Positions 48,526-59,028 of a stretch of DNA of 64,000 nt are shown here, one piece after another. This stretch comes from Geomicrobium sp. JCM 19038. Its GTDB lineage: Bacteria; Bacillota; Bacilli; Bacillales; Marinococcaceae. Positions within the stretch are counted from its first letter, which is position 1; each line of letters starts with the position of its first letter. The notes below the pieces were generated by a model. The model did not search any database, was not told the origin of the DNA, and was given only the letters and a program-made list of their open reading frames with translations. The position numbers were made by a program, and so were the translations under genes. The stretch lies in the NCBI RefSeq assembly GCF_000698125.1, contig NZ_BAXA01000003.1:1-64000 (forward strand). The letters are read 5' to 3'.

Positions 48526-49035
48526 TTATTCCACCCCTTCGATGCCCTTCTTTGTTGAATCAGTTTGTTCTGGCTGCTTAAGTGCTTTCATAGTGACGTC
48601 AATGAGGTTAAGAATCATTAAACAACCGCTTAGTGGGATGACACTATACACATAGCCCATCGGAATGCCAAGTGCCGCCGATCGTTGTATCATTGAACGG
48701 TCCATCATTTCGATACCTTTTAAGATTAAGATAAAAAAGAAAGCTGTACAGACAATAGCTACAATGACATGAAGAATTTGCGACCATTGTTGTTTTAGTC
48801 TAGTAACGAAAGCCTCGATACTAATATGTGCACCATATTGAAAAGCAAAACTAGCACCGAGAAACGTCACCCAAATCATTAGGTAGCGGGCAAGTTCTTC
48901 GGTCCAAGGAAACGACATATTGAATAACGCTCGGCTAACGATCTGCACGAAAACAGCAAGCACCATGAGTGCAAGCAAGAGAGCAGTTATATTTTCAACG
49001 ATGCGATTGATTTTCGTGATGATTTTGTGCCACAA
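48526..49035 (-). CDS. dctQ: TRAP transporter small permease DctQ
   Basis: 169 aa, four membrane helices. The motif FPWTEELARYLMIWVTFLGASFAFQ is the DctQ signature. Its stop touches the dctM start and dctP lies 28 bases upstream. Confidence 0.93.
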   Translation of the reverse strand: MWHKIITKINRIVENITALLLALMVLAVFVQIVSRALFNMSFPWTEELARYLMIWVTFLGASFAFQYGAHISIEAFVTRLKQQWSQILHVIVAIVCTAFFFILILKGIEMMDRSMIQRSAALGIPMGYVYSVIPLSGCLMILNLIDVTMKALKQPEQTDSTKKGIEGVE

Positions 49036-49063
49036 TCTGATCCCTACCTTCTATTGTCAACTG

Positions 49064-50169
49064 TCAACGGTTTAGATTCGTAATGCGCTCAACATAGTCC
49101 CCAAAGGAATCAGCATGCCGATCGTACACAGACTGAACCGATTCACGAAACGCTTCAACATCGACATCGGAATGGTCAACAATTTCCATGCCTTCATCAA
49201 TCATATGTTGTTTTTGTTCGACTTCCATATCTTGATTAATGGCTCGCTGTTCACTAGCAAACGAACGACCTAACGTCTGTAGTGTATCTTGTATATCTTC
49301 AGGTAACGAGTCGAATCGGTCTTGACTCATAATTAAGTAAGCTGATGCATAATAGAGATTTGTTTCAGTATAGTAGTCTTGAACTTCAAATAGATTCCCA
49401 CTTTCAAATACCCCGTAAGACGTATCTAGACCATCTACAATTCCTTGTTGAATTGAAGAGTACGTTTCTGGCCAAGCAATCGGAGTTGGTGACGCGCCTA
49501 ATGCATTGTACGTATCAACATGCATATCATTTTCAATTGTACGCATTGTTAGACCTGATAAATCATCAGGATGTACAATTGGATGCGAATCGTTTGAGAA
49601 ATGACGGAAACCGTTTTCCCATATTCCGAGTCCAACCATGTTGCGTTCTCCATATATCCGAGTAATTCGTCACCGATTTCACCGTCAACGGTTTCATATA
49701 CATGGTCGGTACTTTCGAACAGAAATGGCATTTCTAATACCGCTAGTTCAGGTACGAAATTACCGACGGGACCTGAAGTGATTAGCCCCATGTCTAACGT
49801 TCCGAATGTAATTTGTTCTACCATATCCCGCTCACCACCAAGCTGGCCCCCACCGTAAATGGAAAGTTCGATGATACCGTCTGTTTCTTCTAGCAATTGT
49901 TCGGCAAATGCTTCCATGCCAATTGAATACGCTTCGTTAGGTGGAGCAACATGTCCCACTTCAATCGTAATGACATCCTCATTGTTTTCAGAGGAGCCTT
50001 CTGTTTCGTCAGAATCTAAGTCTTCCTCATCAATCGTCTCTGCTCCTGTCAAGGATTCTCCTTCTGAAGTGTCCAAATCATCACTTGCAGAGTCGATGCC
50101 ACAACCTACTAAAACAAATGTCGATGTAAGCGCTACCAAATAACTGAACCGCAATGGAAATTTAATCAT
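49064..50169 (-). CDS. dctP: TRAP solute-binding lipoprotein DctP, frameshifted
   Basis: About 369 aa once a base is restored near 49640. Signal peptide with lipobox VGCG, then an acidic linker of about 45 residues rich in Asp, Glu and Ser, then the DctP domain from EVGHVAPPNEAYSIGMEAF. Key binding region: GLTMRTIENDMHVDTYNALGASPTPIAWPETYSSIQQGIVDG. Typical ligands are C4-dicarboxylates or sugar acids; the Arg that holds a carboxylate is kept (TMRT). First gene of dctPQM, divergent from a two-component system. Confidence 0.9.
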
Positions 50170-50358
50170 GATATGCCCCCTTTTAATTTTCTGAATTGCA
50201 TTACTATTATATTGGAAATTAAATAGAACTACAATATAAAATACGAATTAAATCTGATTGCTTCGGGTTCAGAAGCAGTTTTTTGCGATTTTCACTCGTA
50301 TTTGTCATAATCAGTTCATGTTGTAGGTATACACTAAAGGGATAAGGAGGGGGTTGAT

Positions 50359-51030
50359 GTGACGACAATCCTTGTTGCTGATGATGATGCACATATTCGA
50401 AAGTTAATCCGTTTATACTTAGAAAATGCAAGTTATAAAGTAATCGAAGCTCGCGATGGGAAAGAAGCACTACTGTACATGAAGCAGCAAGACGTCTCAC
50501 TAGCATTAATTGATGTGATGATGCCGAAACTTGATGGCATTCAATTAACGAAATCAATTCGAGAACAGTCGTCAATCCCAATCTTAATGATTACGGCAAA
50601 AGGAGAGTCTAAAGATAAGATCAACGGATTTAATGCCGGAACGGATGATTACTTAGTGAAACCGTTCGATCCGATTGAAATGACGTTACGAGTGAAAGCT
50701 CTTCTAAAGCGTTCAGACAGTGGGAGTCAGCAGGTTACGACAATTGGAGCGTATACGATAGATTTAGACCGCCTCCAAGTCATGAAAGACGATGACGTTG
50801 TGGTCTTAAAGAAGAAGGAATGTGAGTTACTTTTTCATCTAGCGAAATTTCCAGGGAAGATTTTTACGAGGGAACAATTAATAGAATCGATTTGGGGAAT
50901 TGATTTTACAGGTGACGATCGAACGGTAGATGTACATATTAAACGTTTACGTGAAAAAATTCGCCATCTACCAAAGTTATCAATAAAAACTGTGCGCGGA
51001 CTAGGTTATGCACTCGAGGCGATGAATTAA
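50359..51030 (+). CDS. Two-component response regulator, OmpR family
   Basis: 223 aa from GTG 50359, behind AAGGAGGGGG. Receiver: ADDDAHIRK, phospho-Asp in ALIDVMMPK, Thr in MITAKG, Lys in LVKPF. Winged helix DNA-binding domain ends TVRGLGYALE. Its stop touches the kinase start. Directly upstream of an RND pump, which it probably controls; the divergent dctP could be another target. Confidence 0.93.
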   Translation: MTTILVADDDAHIRKLIRLYLENASYKVIEARDGKEALLYMKQQDVSLALIDVMMPKLDGIQLTKSIREQSSIPILMITAKGESKDKINGFNAGTDDYLVKPFDPIEMTLRVKALLKRSDSGSQQVTTIGAYTIDLDRLQVMKDDDVVVLKKKECELLFHLAKFPGKIFTREQLIESIWGIDFTGDDRTVDVHIKRLREKIRHLPKLSIKTVRGLGYALEAMN

Positions 51031-52400
51031 ATGTTATTTCTACTGTGGCGTCAACGTTTTCATGTGCGCATTGTTATTACGTTTATCGTCGTTTTATTTG
51101 TCAGTTTATTGATCGCTTACGTTTATGCTTATTTCATGTACCCGGAACATTATCAATCTGAATTATCGGTTACGAGTATTGAATCAGGAATGAATACCGT
51201 ACTTCAAGCTAAAGAGCTTGATTCATTTGGAGAGATTGAGGAACTAGCAAAGTTATATCAAGCTGAAGTGATTGCAATTGATGGGGATCGTGATGTAGCT
51301 TTTTCAACCGAACAGGCGAGCTCTATATCAACGACTTCCATTAATCGCATAAATCATCTCGACGAATCAGAAACGGCGTTTACATTTCGAAGTGATGTAG
51401 ACATGTTTGAAGTCGTTGCCCCAAAAGAGGTTCAGGCGAAAATTATACATTTGTTTACCAGTTTGATATCACAGAGGAGTCAGAAGCGGTTCGGCATATT
51501 GTCCTAGTCGTATTGATGATCGTATTAATTATTGGTAGCTTAGGATTTGTAGTTGCGTCTACCCCGATTATCTCACCGATTAATCAATTATCTAATGCAG
51601 CTAGAAAAATGGCGAAAGGTGATTTCTCGGTTTACATTAAGAAAAAAAGGGAAGATGAGATAGGCGAGCTCGTCGATAATTTTAATTATATGTCCAAAGA
51701 ACTACAACAAATTGAAACGATGAGACAAGAGTTTGTTAGCAACGTTTCGCATGAATTTAAGTCCCCAATGACGACAATTAATGGATTCGTTCAAGCAATT
51801 CGTGACGGTGTCGTAAAAGAAGATGAACAAAAAGAGTACTTAGACATCATCCATTCAAGTACACAAAGACTTTCACGACTGAGTGATCATTTACTCCAAC
51901 TCGCTTCGCTCGAGTCAGAACATCATCCCATTGAAAAGCACGAATACTTAGTTGATGAGCAAATTCGACGTGTCGTTCTTTCCACCCAATTGTTATGGGA
52001 ACAAAAAAACATAACGATCAACATTGACCTTCCTCAAATTATGATCGTTGCCGATCAAGATTTAATGGAGCAAGTGTGGATGAACTTACTAACAAATGCA
52101 ATTAAGTTCTCCGACCGAGGTGGGGTTATTGATATTGAAGCGAAAAATGACCGTGGTAAATTTACAATTGTTTTTCGAGATCAAGGCATTGGTATCCCGA
52201 AAGAACACTTGCCATATGTATTTGAGAGGTTTTACACGGTGGATGCATCGAGAACACCACAGATCAGTGGGAATGGGCTCGGGCTCTCCCTCGTTAAGCG
52301 AATCTTAGATTTGCATAAGTTTAGTATTAAAGTAGAAAGTAAACGTAACCTTGGAACGAGCATGTACGTATCCATTAACGAAACCAATGATGAAAAATAA
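51031..52400 (+). CDS. Sensor histidine kinase, frameshifted
   Basis: One missing base near 51440 splits the frame; restored it is about 456 aa. Helix 1 (RIVITFIVVLFVSLLIAYVY), extracellular domain of about 115 residues, helix 2 (HIVLVVLMIVLIIGSLGFVV), HAMP (PINQLSNAARKMAKGDF), HisKA with His in SNVSHEFKSPMTTI, then HATPase with LLTNAIKF, RDQGIGIP and GNGLGLSLV. Forms a system with the regulator just before it. Signal unknown. Confidence 0.92.
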
Positions 52401-52497
52401 AAATGTGAACGACTGATGACAAATGTCCCAAGTCATATACAGTTCATGTTTCATGTGTATGATCAGTAAAGATAGAAATGAAATAGGGGTGGAGTGC

Positions 52498-55400
52498 ATG
52501 ACGAACTTTTCCATAAGGCGTCCGGTATTTACGATTGTGGTCATGATTCTCTTTATCATTATGGGAATCGTGTCCTCAACTAGGTTGCCTTTGCAACTAA
52601 TTCCAGACATAGAACCACCAGTTGCAGCAGTTGTTACGAGTTATCCAAACGCAGGTCCTGAAGAAGTATTATCTGAAGTGACCGAACCAATTGAAAACCA
52701 GCTTTCCAGAACGACGGGATTAGAATTAATGCAGTCGAACAGTATGGAAGGAACTTCCATGATTATCTTACAGTTCGATTGGGATACATCCATTAGTGAT
52801 GTTGAGCTGGAGATTATTAATACACTAAGGCAAGTTGATTTACCAGATGACGTGGATGAGCCGAGCTTTTTACAGTTTGACCCATCGATGTTCCCGATGA
52901 TGCAACTCGCGGTTACTTCTGGTGACGATGTGATTGATTTCCAAGATGATGTACTTAGTCTTGAAGATGAATTATTAAATATTCCTGGTGTCGCTAGCGT
53001 TGACGAAGCGGGAAGTTTAAGTGAAATCGTTGAGATAAACCTTGATCGAGAGCTTATGGACGATTATTCACTGACGCAAGAAGATATCACAGGTGCGATA
53101 CAGGCGAACAACGTATCGATGCCTGGTGGAACGGTTGAACAAGACGAACTTAGTTTAACGACGCGTGTGATCAGTGAGCTTACAACTCTTGAAGACATAC
53201 GAGAAGTCGTGGTTGGCGTTGATCCAGAAAGTGGGGATCAAGTAACAGTCGATGATGTTGGTGAAGTAGATGTCGTTACTGAAGAACAATCAACGATTAC
53301 AAGAGCCAACTTAGAAGAAGCCATTACACTGTCGATCATGCAAGAATCCAATGCAAACACGACACAAACGTCAAATGCAGTGAACGATCGACTTGATGAA
53401 TTATTAAATGATAGTGATTATGAAGATCTAGAAGTCGTAACTTTATATGACGAAGGTGACTTTATTAACCAAGCGATTAATAGCGTATTATCAGCGTTAA
53501 TTCTTGGTGGTGTGCTCGCGATGTCGGTGCTTTTCTTATTCCTTCGAAACTTGAAAACACCATTCATTATCGGGCTTGCTATTCCATTTTCAGTCATTGT
53601 AACGTTTGCGTTTATGTATTTCTTAGACATTGGCCTAAACATTATGACACTCGGTGGTTTAGCACTCGGGATCGGTCTTGTTATTGACAACGCCATCGTA
53701 GTGATCGAGAACATTTACCGTCACTTATCGAAAGGCAAGGATCCAAAAGACGCAGCACGTGAAGGAACGAAAGAAGTCTTTGGTGCAATTGTCGCCTCGA
53801 CATTGACGACTGTTTCAGTGTTCCTACCAATTGTATTTATCTCAGGCATCGTTGGTGACATCTTTAGAGAACTGGCATTGACCGTGTCGTTTAGTTTATT
53901 GTCTTCATTACTTGTCGCGATTACCGTCGTACCGATGGTTGCAAGTCGTGTGTTAAAAACACCAGATGAAGACATTGAAGATAAACGCCGTAATTCCAAA
54001 TCGATGAACTGGCTTGAGAATATGACCACTGGTCGCTTGCTCATCGTAAATCAGTCATCGCCATCACATTCTTGCTCTTATTTGGAGGTATTGCAGGACT
54101 CTTTACCGTCGGTACTGAGCTCTTGCCAGAAAGTGATCAAGGTTCATTTAATGTTGATGTTGAAATGGAGCCAGGAACAAGTTTAGAAAGAACGGATGAA
54201 GCCGTTGCGGCAATTGAAGAAGTACTCGACGACTATCAAGAAATTGCCGATTACTCTGCGACCATCGGTGGCTCTTCAATGGATATGGGTGGTAATGGTC
54301 AATCTCACGTTGCGGAGATTATCGTTTCACTCGTACCGATGGATGAGCGAACATTAACGGATGCGGAATTCGTTGAATCGATTACTCGCGAATTAGAACG
54401 TGCCGATGATGGTGTTGAGGAATTAAGTGCATATACGATGTCAGCAGCGATGGGTGGCGAAGCGAATACCGTACCATTTATCGTTTCTCATGATGATCGC
54501 TCAGAGCTATACGACTTTGCATATGACTTAGAAGATGAATTACTCGATTACAACATCATTAACGATGTTGAACTTAGTATCGAAGAAACGATTCCAGAAA
54601 TCGCCATCGACGTTGATTCTGATGAAGCATTAGAAAATGGATTAACGCCTGCTGAAATTGCAAGTCAAGTGAGTGAAGCAACTCGTGGTGAAACGATTGC
54701 ACTCGTTCAACTTACGAGCAATGGCGATGACGAAGACGAGGAAGAGAACGACGAAAATGCTTCGTCTTCCACATATGAAGTTGTCGTTGGTTTAGATAGT
54801 AGTTATACTGATACGATTGAAGAACTTGAAGTATTAACCATTCGAAACAGTGAAGGTGAAACGGTAAACTTAGGAGATGTTGCTGAGATATCTGACGGTG
54901 AAAGTCCAGCGTCAATTCAGCGAGCGGACCAAGAGGAAGCTGTTGAATTTACAGTAAGTTACACGACCGCTGCTGTTTTGAGTGATGTATCCGCATCAAT
55001 TGAAGAAGCTGTTGCAGAAATTGAGTTGCCAGACGGTGCACAATTCTCATTTGGTGGGGAACAAGAAATTTTAGATGATGCGATTGCGAGTATGATTTTG
55101 GCACTTGCATTAGCGATTATCTTTATTTACCTGATTATGGCTGCACAGTTCGAGTCCTTTAAGTTACCATTTATTATGATGCTCACTGTACCGCTCGTCA
55201 TTATTGGTGTTGCGATTGCTTTAACTGCAACGCAAACAGCAATCGGAATTACCGCGTTTATCGGGATCATTATCCTCGTCGGTATTGCTGTTAACAACGG
55301 GATTGTTATGCTCGACTTCGTAAATCAACGTAAACGAGCAGGGATGTCAACGTATGATGCTTTAGTTGAATCCGTTCAATTAAGAACGAGACCGATTGTG

Positions 55401-55907
55401 ATGACGTCTGTTACTGCGATTCTCGGTATGGTACCAATTGCAATTGGTATGGGTGAAGGTGCAGAGATGCAACAGCCGATGGCGATTGCGGTCATTGGTG
55501 GCTTAATTAGTAGTACACTACTCACGCTCGTGTTCATTCCAGTTATGTACAGTTTGTTTGATAAAGAAACGAGATCAAAAAAACCGTATGTCGTCGTTGA
55601 TGATCGCGATGGTGAAAGAAGATATTTAACAGCTACAAAAGAGAACAACAAAGATCACGTAGACCGACAAAACGAACAACATGCAGAAAACGAAACGCGT
55701 CAAGATGAACCTCGTTACGGAACAGAAGAAACGGAAGACACTGAAGATCGAACAACAACTGACGAACAATCGACAGATGATTCGTCACCAGTGTCAGAGC
55801 AAAAACGAGAAACTCGTGCTGATGATTTAAGCAAAGATGAGATTCTTGATCTTCTAGATACGATTGTTCGTCGTAATAAAGACGAAAATAAAAACGATAA
55901 AGAATAA
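52498..55907 (+). CDS. RND family efflux pump (AcrB/SwrC-like), frameshifted
   Basis: About 1136 aa once a base is restored near 54040. Start MTNFSIRRPVFTIVVMILFIIMG is typical of HAE1 pumps. Two sets of one plus five helices with large porter domains between. Proton-relay-type helix: LGGLALGIGLVIDNAIVVIENIYRH, with Asp in IGLVIDNA. Second half: GIIILVGIAVNNGIVMLDFVNQ. The ~110-residue cytoplasmic tail after the last helix is unusually long and acidic. Gram-positive relatives (SwrC/YerP) export surfactin or other lipophilic compounds. No fusion-protein gene is adjacent. ATG 52498 follows GGGGTGGAG. Confidence 0.9.
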
Positions 55908-55915
55908 CAATTCTT

Positions 55916-55949
55916 ACTGCTGAGGAACAATTTCTCAGCAGTTTTTTTG
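55916..55949 (+). terminator. Terminator of the RND operon
   Basis: Perfect stem ACTGCTGAG / CTCAGCAGT with nine-base loop, then seven T. Confidence 0.92.
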
Positions 55950-56106
55950 TTCCATCATAAAGACGATGGTCTATGAAACTACCCAATTTCATAGACGTTT
56001 TGCTCGTTTTTCCTTTAATCTAGGTCTTTCAATTACAAAGCATGTTCCATTGCTACATAGAATTAACTGTAAGCAAAAATATGGTTGATTAAAGGAGAGT
56101 AAATAA

Positions 56107-56325
56107 ATGTCATATAATCATTGGGATAACTTATTCGGATGTTTTGGTGGTAACAACAAAGGTGGTCGTGGTCATGGTCGCGGCTGTGGTTGTGAGCGCC
56201 GTCGTCACTGTGGATGTAAGAGAGATTATGATTATGATTATGATTATGATTGCTGTGAGAAAAAAGACAAATGTAGACGCGAAGAGCGTTGCCGCATTCG
56301 TTTTGAAATTGAATGTGACGACTAA
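56107..56325 (+). CDS. Small Cys/His/Arg-rich protein with YD repeats
   Basis: 72 residues from ATG 56107, behind AAAGGAGAG. It begins MSYNHWDNLFGCFGGN, then Gly/Arg/Cys-rich CGCERRRHCGCKR, a (DY) run of ten residues, and ends CRIRFEIECDD. The run comes from a GATTAT repeat. Such composition is typical of spore coat proteins and their relatives, but no family is recognised. It is followed by a similar protein. Confidence 0.7.
   Translation: MSYNHWDNLFGCFGGNNKGGRGHGRGCGCERRRHCGCKRDYDYDYDYDCCEKKDKCRREERCRIRFEIECDD
56225..56250 (+). repeat. GATTAT microsatellite
   Basis: Four copies of GATTAT in tandem, encoding alternating Asp-Tyr. Copy number could vary between strains. Confidence 0.85.
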
Positions 56326-56339
56326 TCTTTAATCTGTAC

Positions 56340-56370
56340 TAGGAGCACGTACTTCGTGCTCCTTATTTTC
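56340..56370 (+). terminator. Hairpin between the two small Cys-rich genes
   Basis: Stem AGGAGCACG / CGTGCTCCT, TACTT loop, followed by TATTTTC. May partly stop transcription. Confidence 0.65.
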
Positions 56371-56389
56371 ACGAAGGAGGTGTATTTAA

Positions 56390-56641
56390 ATGGGAAAATC
56401 TCGTCATCACTGGAACGGATGTTCATGTCGTGAGGATCGTAATTCAGATGATCGTAACCGTGAGAATCGTAATCATCGCTGCGGGAACGACGATAACGTT
56501 TTCGAAAGTGGCTATCAAAAGCCTGCTGCACCTTGGTACCCAAAAGAAAGAGAATCTAGACCTGATTGTGGTCGAAAGCCAGAAAAAGAAAAAAGCCGTT
56601 CACGTCTTAGAGGAACGATTTATATCTCTTGTGATCGTTAA
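56390..56641 (+). CDS. Small Arg/Asn/Cys-rich protein
   Basis: 83 residues from ATG 56390, behind AAGGAGG. It starts MGKSRHHWNGCSCREDRNSDDRN and ends RLRGTIYISCDR, which resembles the end of the upstream protein (IRFEIECDD). Charged, low complexity, four Cys. Possibly spore-coat related by composition and pairing; function unknown. Confidence 0.65.
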   Translation: MGKSRHHWNGCSCREDRNSDDRNRENRNHRCGNDDNVFESGYQKPAAPWYPKERESRPDCGRKPEKEKSRSRLRGTIYISCDR

Positions 56642-56650
56642 TGATTAAAG

Positions 56651-56815
56651 TCAGTAGGCAATGACGGAAATATTGCTAGAGTAGGTCAAGTCATTACTAG
56701 AGTATAAGGTAGCTTGCATAAGATATCGTATGGAAGGAAGTAGACATATCCGCCGATGTTTTACTTCTTTCCATCGAATGAAAGTGCCATACCCCCCGGT
56801 CTGTATCAGTGACAT
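56651..56815 (-). CDS. Possible small protein, weak
   Basis: A 54-aa frame (MSLIQTGGYGTFIRWKEVK...) starts at ATG 56815, six bases after AGGAGGG, a strong ribosome site. No family is recognised and no promoter is visible, since a hairpin lies just upstream. It covers most of the 56642-56983 stretch, which otherwise holds no gene. Confidence 0.25.
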   Translation of the reverse strand: MSLIQTGGYGTFIRWKEVKHRRICLLPSIRYLMQATLYSSNDLTYSSNISVIAY

Positions 56816-56849
56816 GTAATTCCCTCCTATATATGAACGGACCCATTGA

Positions 56850-56882
56850 AACGAGGCTTTTGCCTCGTTCTTTTTCTTTTTG
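56850..56882 (+). terminator. Terminator hairpin without an assigned gene
   Basis: Stem AACGAGGC / GCCTCGTT with a TTTT loop, then a T-rich tail on the plus strand. It could end read-through from the Cys-rich genes. Confidence 0.7.
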
Positions 56883-56983
56883 ATTGCAACATCTCAAACA
56901 ATCAGCTAACATATTCTTAAGTGCATATAAATATGCATTAGATAAATCATACTTAATGATATGGATGGAGGAAGATGCTGATC

Positions 56984-57742
56984 ATGGATGACCAGATTGA
57001 CGATTATTTGCGTCATTTAAAAGAAGTGGTAAGTACGGTTCTTAAAGACCGCCTCACAGGCTTGTACTTGAGTGGCTCGAAGGTTTTAGGTGATTATGAC
57101 GAGGAGGTTAGTGATTTAGACATATTCTGTGTCGTAAATCGTCCAATTCGTGCAGAAGACCAACAGAGATTACTGGAATTGTTAAGTGAGGAAGAACTTG
57201 AAGTACCTGGAAATGGACTTGAGTTTTTATGTGTTCTTGAAGAAGAAGTAACCCATCCTCATTCATTGCCATCTTATGAATTCGTGCTAATTAAAAGGCG
57301 AGGTCTTGACGCTGTGATGAAGCATGAAGGTATGGATGAAGGTTTGCTGATGGATTTTACCATTTGTTATCAATCTGGAAAACTGATCGCAGGAAAGCCT
57401 GCGCAAGAAGTGATTGGAGAAGTACCTGTGCCGTGGTTAAACGAGGCAATGAAAGGGTCACTTCGTCAACATAAACTAAATGTATTTCACCCGTTTTATG
57501 ATCCGTACGGTCATGAAGCTGTCCTAAATGCTTGCCGTTCTTGGTGCTTTAAAGAGCTCGGGCGAATGACTTCCAAAACGAAGGGCGCGATTTGGGCGTT
57601 GAAACGTTGGAAGAATTCGAAAGTAATTGAACAGGCATTGTTAATAAGAGAAGGCAAGTGGGATAAGCGATTGGACGAAGGGGCAGTACATGAATTATTA
57701 GATCATGTACTTACATTAGAACGCATAAAAGTGTCAACATGA
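56984..57742 (+). CDS. Nucleotidyltransferase, aminoglycoside adenylyltransferase-like (AadA/DUF4111)
   Basis: About 252 aa. The nucleotidyltransferase site is LYLSGSKVLGDYDEEVSDLDIF: GS, then two Asp of the DxD metal site. The C-terminal helical domain (HEAVLNACRSWCFKELG..SKTKGAIWAL) matches AadA-type enzymes, which transfer AMP to streptomycin or spectinomycin. Chromosomal members need not confer resistance. ATG 56984 or 56975: GGAGG lies 12 or 3 bases before them, neither ideal. Confidence 0.82.
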   Translation: MDDQIDDYLRHLKEVVSTVLKDRLTGLYLSGSKVLGDYDEEVSDLDIFCVVNRPIRAEDQQRLLELLSEEELEVPGNGLEFLCVLEEEVTHPHSLPSYEFVLIKRRGLDAVMKHEGMDEGLLMDFTICYQSGKLIAGKPAQEVIGEVPVPWLNEAMKGSLRQHKLNVFHPFYDPYGHEAVLNACRSWCFKELGRMTSKTKGAIWALKRWKNSKVIEQALLIREGKWDKRLDEGAVHELLDHVLTLERIKVST

Positions 57743-57766
57743 CAATGAATATGAGATCAGACGATG

Positions 57767-57793
57767 GGGGAATCGAATGATTCTCTCTTTTTT
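57767..57793 (+). terminator. Terminator
   Basis: Stem GGGAATC / GATTCTC with one G-T pair and GAAT loop, then TCTTTTTT. Confidence 0.55.
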
Positions 57794-57809
57794 CGTTTTG
57801 GAGGTTCAC

Positions 57810-58976
57810 ATGGTTGAATTATATTATGAGTCAATAGAAAGTTACCCGTGGTTAAGGTTTGTGTTTGCGTTTTTAATCATCTGTATGTTTTTATTCCTGC
57901 GCAAATTATTTACGCGATATGTCTTTGCCTTCGTACTAAGGATATCTAGGAAAAGTCAAAGTGAAGTCATTCCAAACTTCTTACTTAGTTATCAAAAGCC
58001 ACTCCGGTTCTTCTTCGTTACGTTAGGGCTTTATCTTGCTTTGTTGTACTTATTTCCATCAGACCCAACTGCTGTAGAAACTAGACGCTTTGATTTAATT
58101 ACGACGGTGTTTAGAACGACGATTATCATTACGGTCGGTTGGGGATTGTTTAACTTCTCAGGAACGACGTCTAACATGTTTAAAAAGCTTAGCATGCGTT
58201 TAGACGGAGACGAAGATAGTATGCTCGTACCGTTTTTATCAAGGATATTACGAGCGATTATCATTGCCCTAACGTTAACTGTGATTTTAGATACGTGGGG
58301 TTTCGATATTAACGGGTTTATCGCTGGTCTTGGTTTAGGTGGACTAGCCTTCGCCTTAGCTGCTCAAGACACAATCGGGAACTTCTTTGGTGGTATTATT
58401 ATCGTCACAGAGCGGCCATTCAAGAAGGGAGATTGGATTGAAACACCAACTGTAGAGGGGATTGTCGAGGACATTTCGTTTCGAAGTACAAAGGTACGGA
58501 CGTTTTCGGAAGGGCTCGTAACGGTCCCAAATTCTACACTTGCCCATGAACCGATTACGAACTGGTCTGAAATGAATAAACGGCAAATTGCATTTGAAAT
58601 TCAATTCCCATTTGAAACACCCATTGCTTCTTTAAAACGTTCACGTGAACGTATTGAAAACGAGTTGAAAGAGCATGAAGGAATTGATCAAGAGACAATT
58701 TTTGTTCGATTACACGATTTTAATCAGTCTGGAATCGAATTAATGTTTTATTTCTTCACGAAAACGACGGCTTGGAGTGAATGGTTAATCGTAAAAGAAG
58801 AAATCAACTTGCGGATTGTGGAGATTTTACATGAAGAAGGGGTAGACTTCGCGTTGCCTGCACGAGATCTCTACGTTAAAACTCATGATAGCATAGAAGA
58901 GATCATTGAAGACGAAGAACACGTGAAGGTGAGCGTTCGCGAGAACCTTAAGCTTTTGTTCACACTACGAATGTGA
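57810..58976 (+). CDS. MscS family mechanosensitive channel (YkuT-like)
   Basis: 388 aa from ATG 57810, behind GGAGG. Four membrane helices; the pore helix is INGFIAGLGLGGLAFALAAQDTIGNFFGG. The beta domain motif follows: RPFKKGDWIETPTVEGIVEDISFRSTKVRTF. It opens under hypo-osmotic shock to release solutes. The position next to dapH-dapL parallels ykuT near ykuQR in B. subtilis, which supports a YkuT assignment. Confidence 0.93.
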   Translation: MVELYYESIESYPWLRFVFAFLIICMFLFLRKLFTRYVFAFVLRISRKSQSEVIPNFLLSYQKPLRFFFVTLGLYLALLYLFPSDPTAVETRRFDLITTVFRTTIIITVGWGLFNFSGTTSNMFKKLSMRLDGDEDSMLVPFLSRILRAIIIALTLTVILDTWGFDINGFIAGLGLGGLAFALAAQDTIGNFFGGIIIVTERPFKKGDWIETPTVEGIVEDISFRSTKVRTFSEGLVTVPNSTLAHEPITNWSEMNKRQIAFEIQFPFETPIASLKRSRERIENELKEHEGIDQETIFVRLHDFNQSGIELMFYFFTKTTAWSEWLIVKEEINLRIVEILHEEGVDFALPARDLYVKTHDSIEEIIEDEEHVKVSVRENLKLLFTLRM

Positions 58977-59028
58977 TAATCTAGAATAGGAAAATTGATA
59001 CTACGAGAGTGTTTGGAGGAAATGAAGT

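Noticed and set aside
49601-50143. Plus-strand Ser/Pro-rich frames opposite dctP
   Set aside because: Antisense of the acidic linker and signal peptide of DctP.
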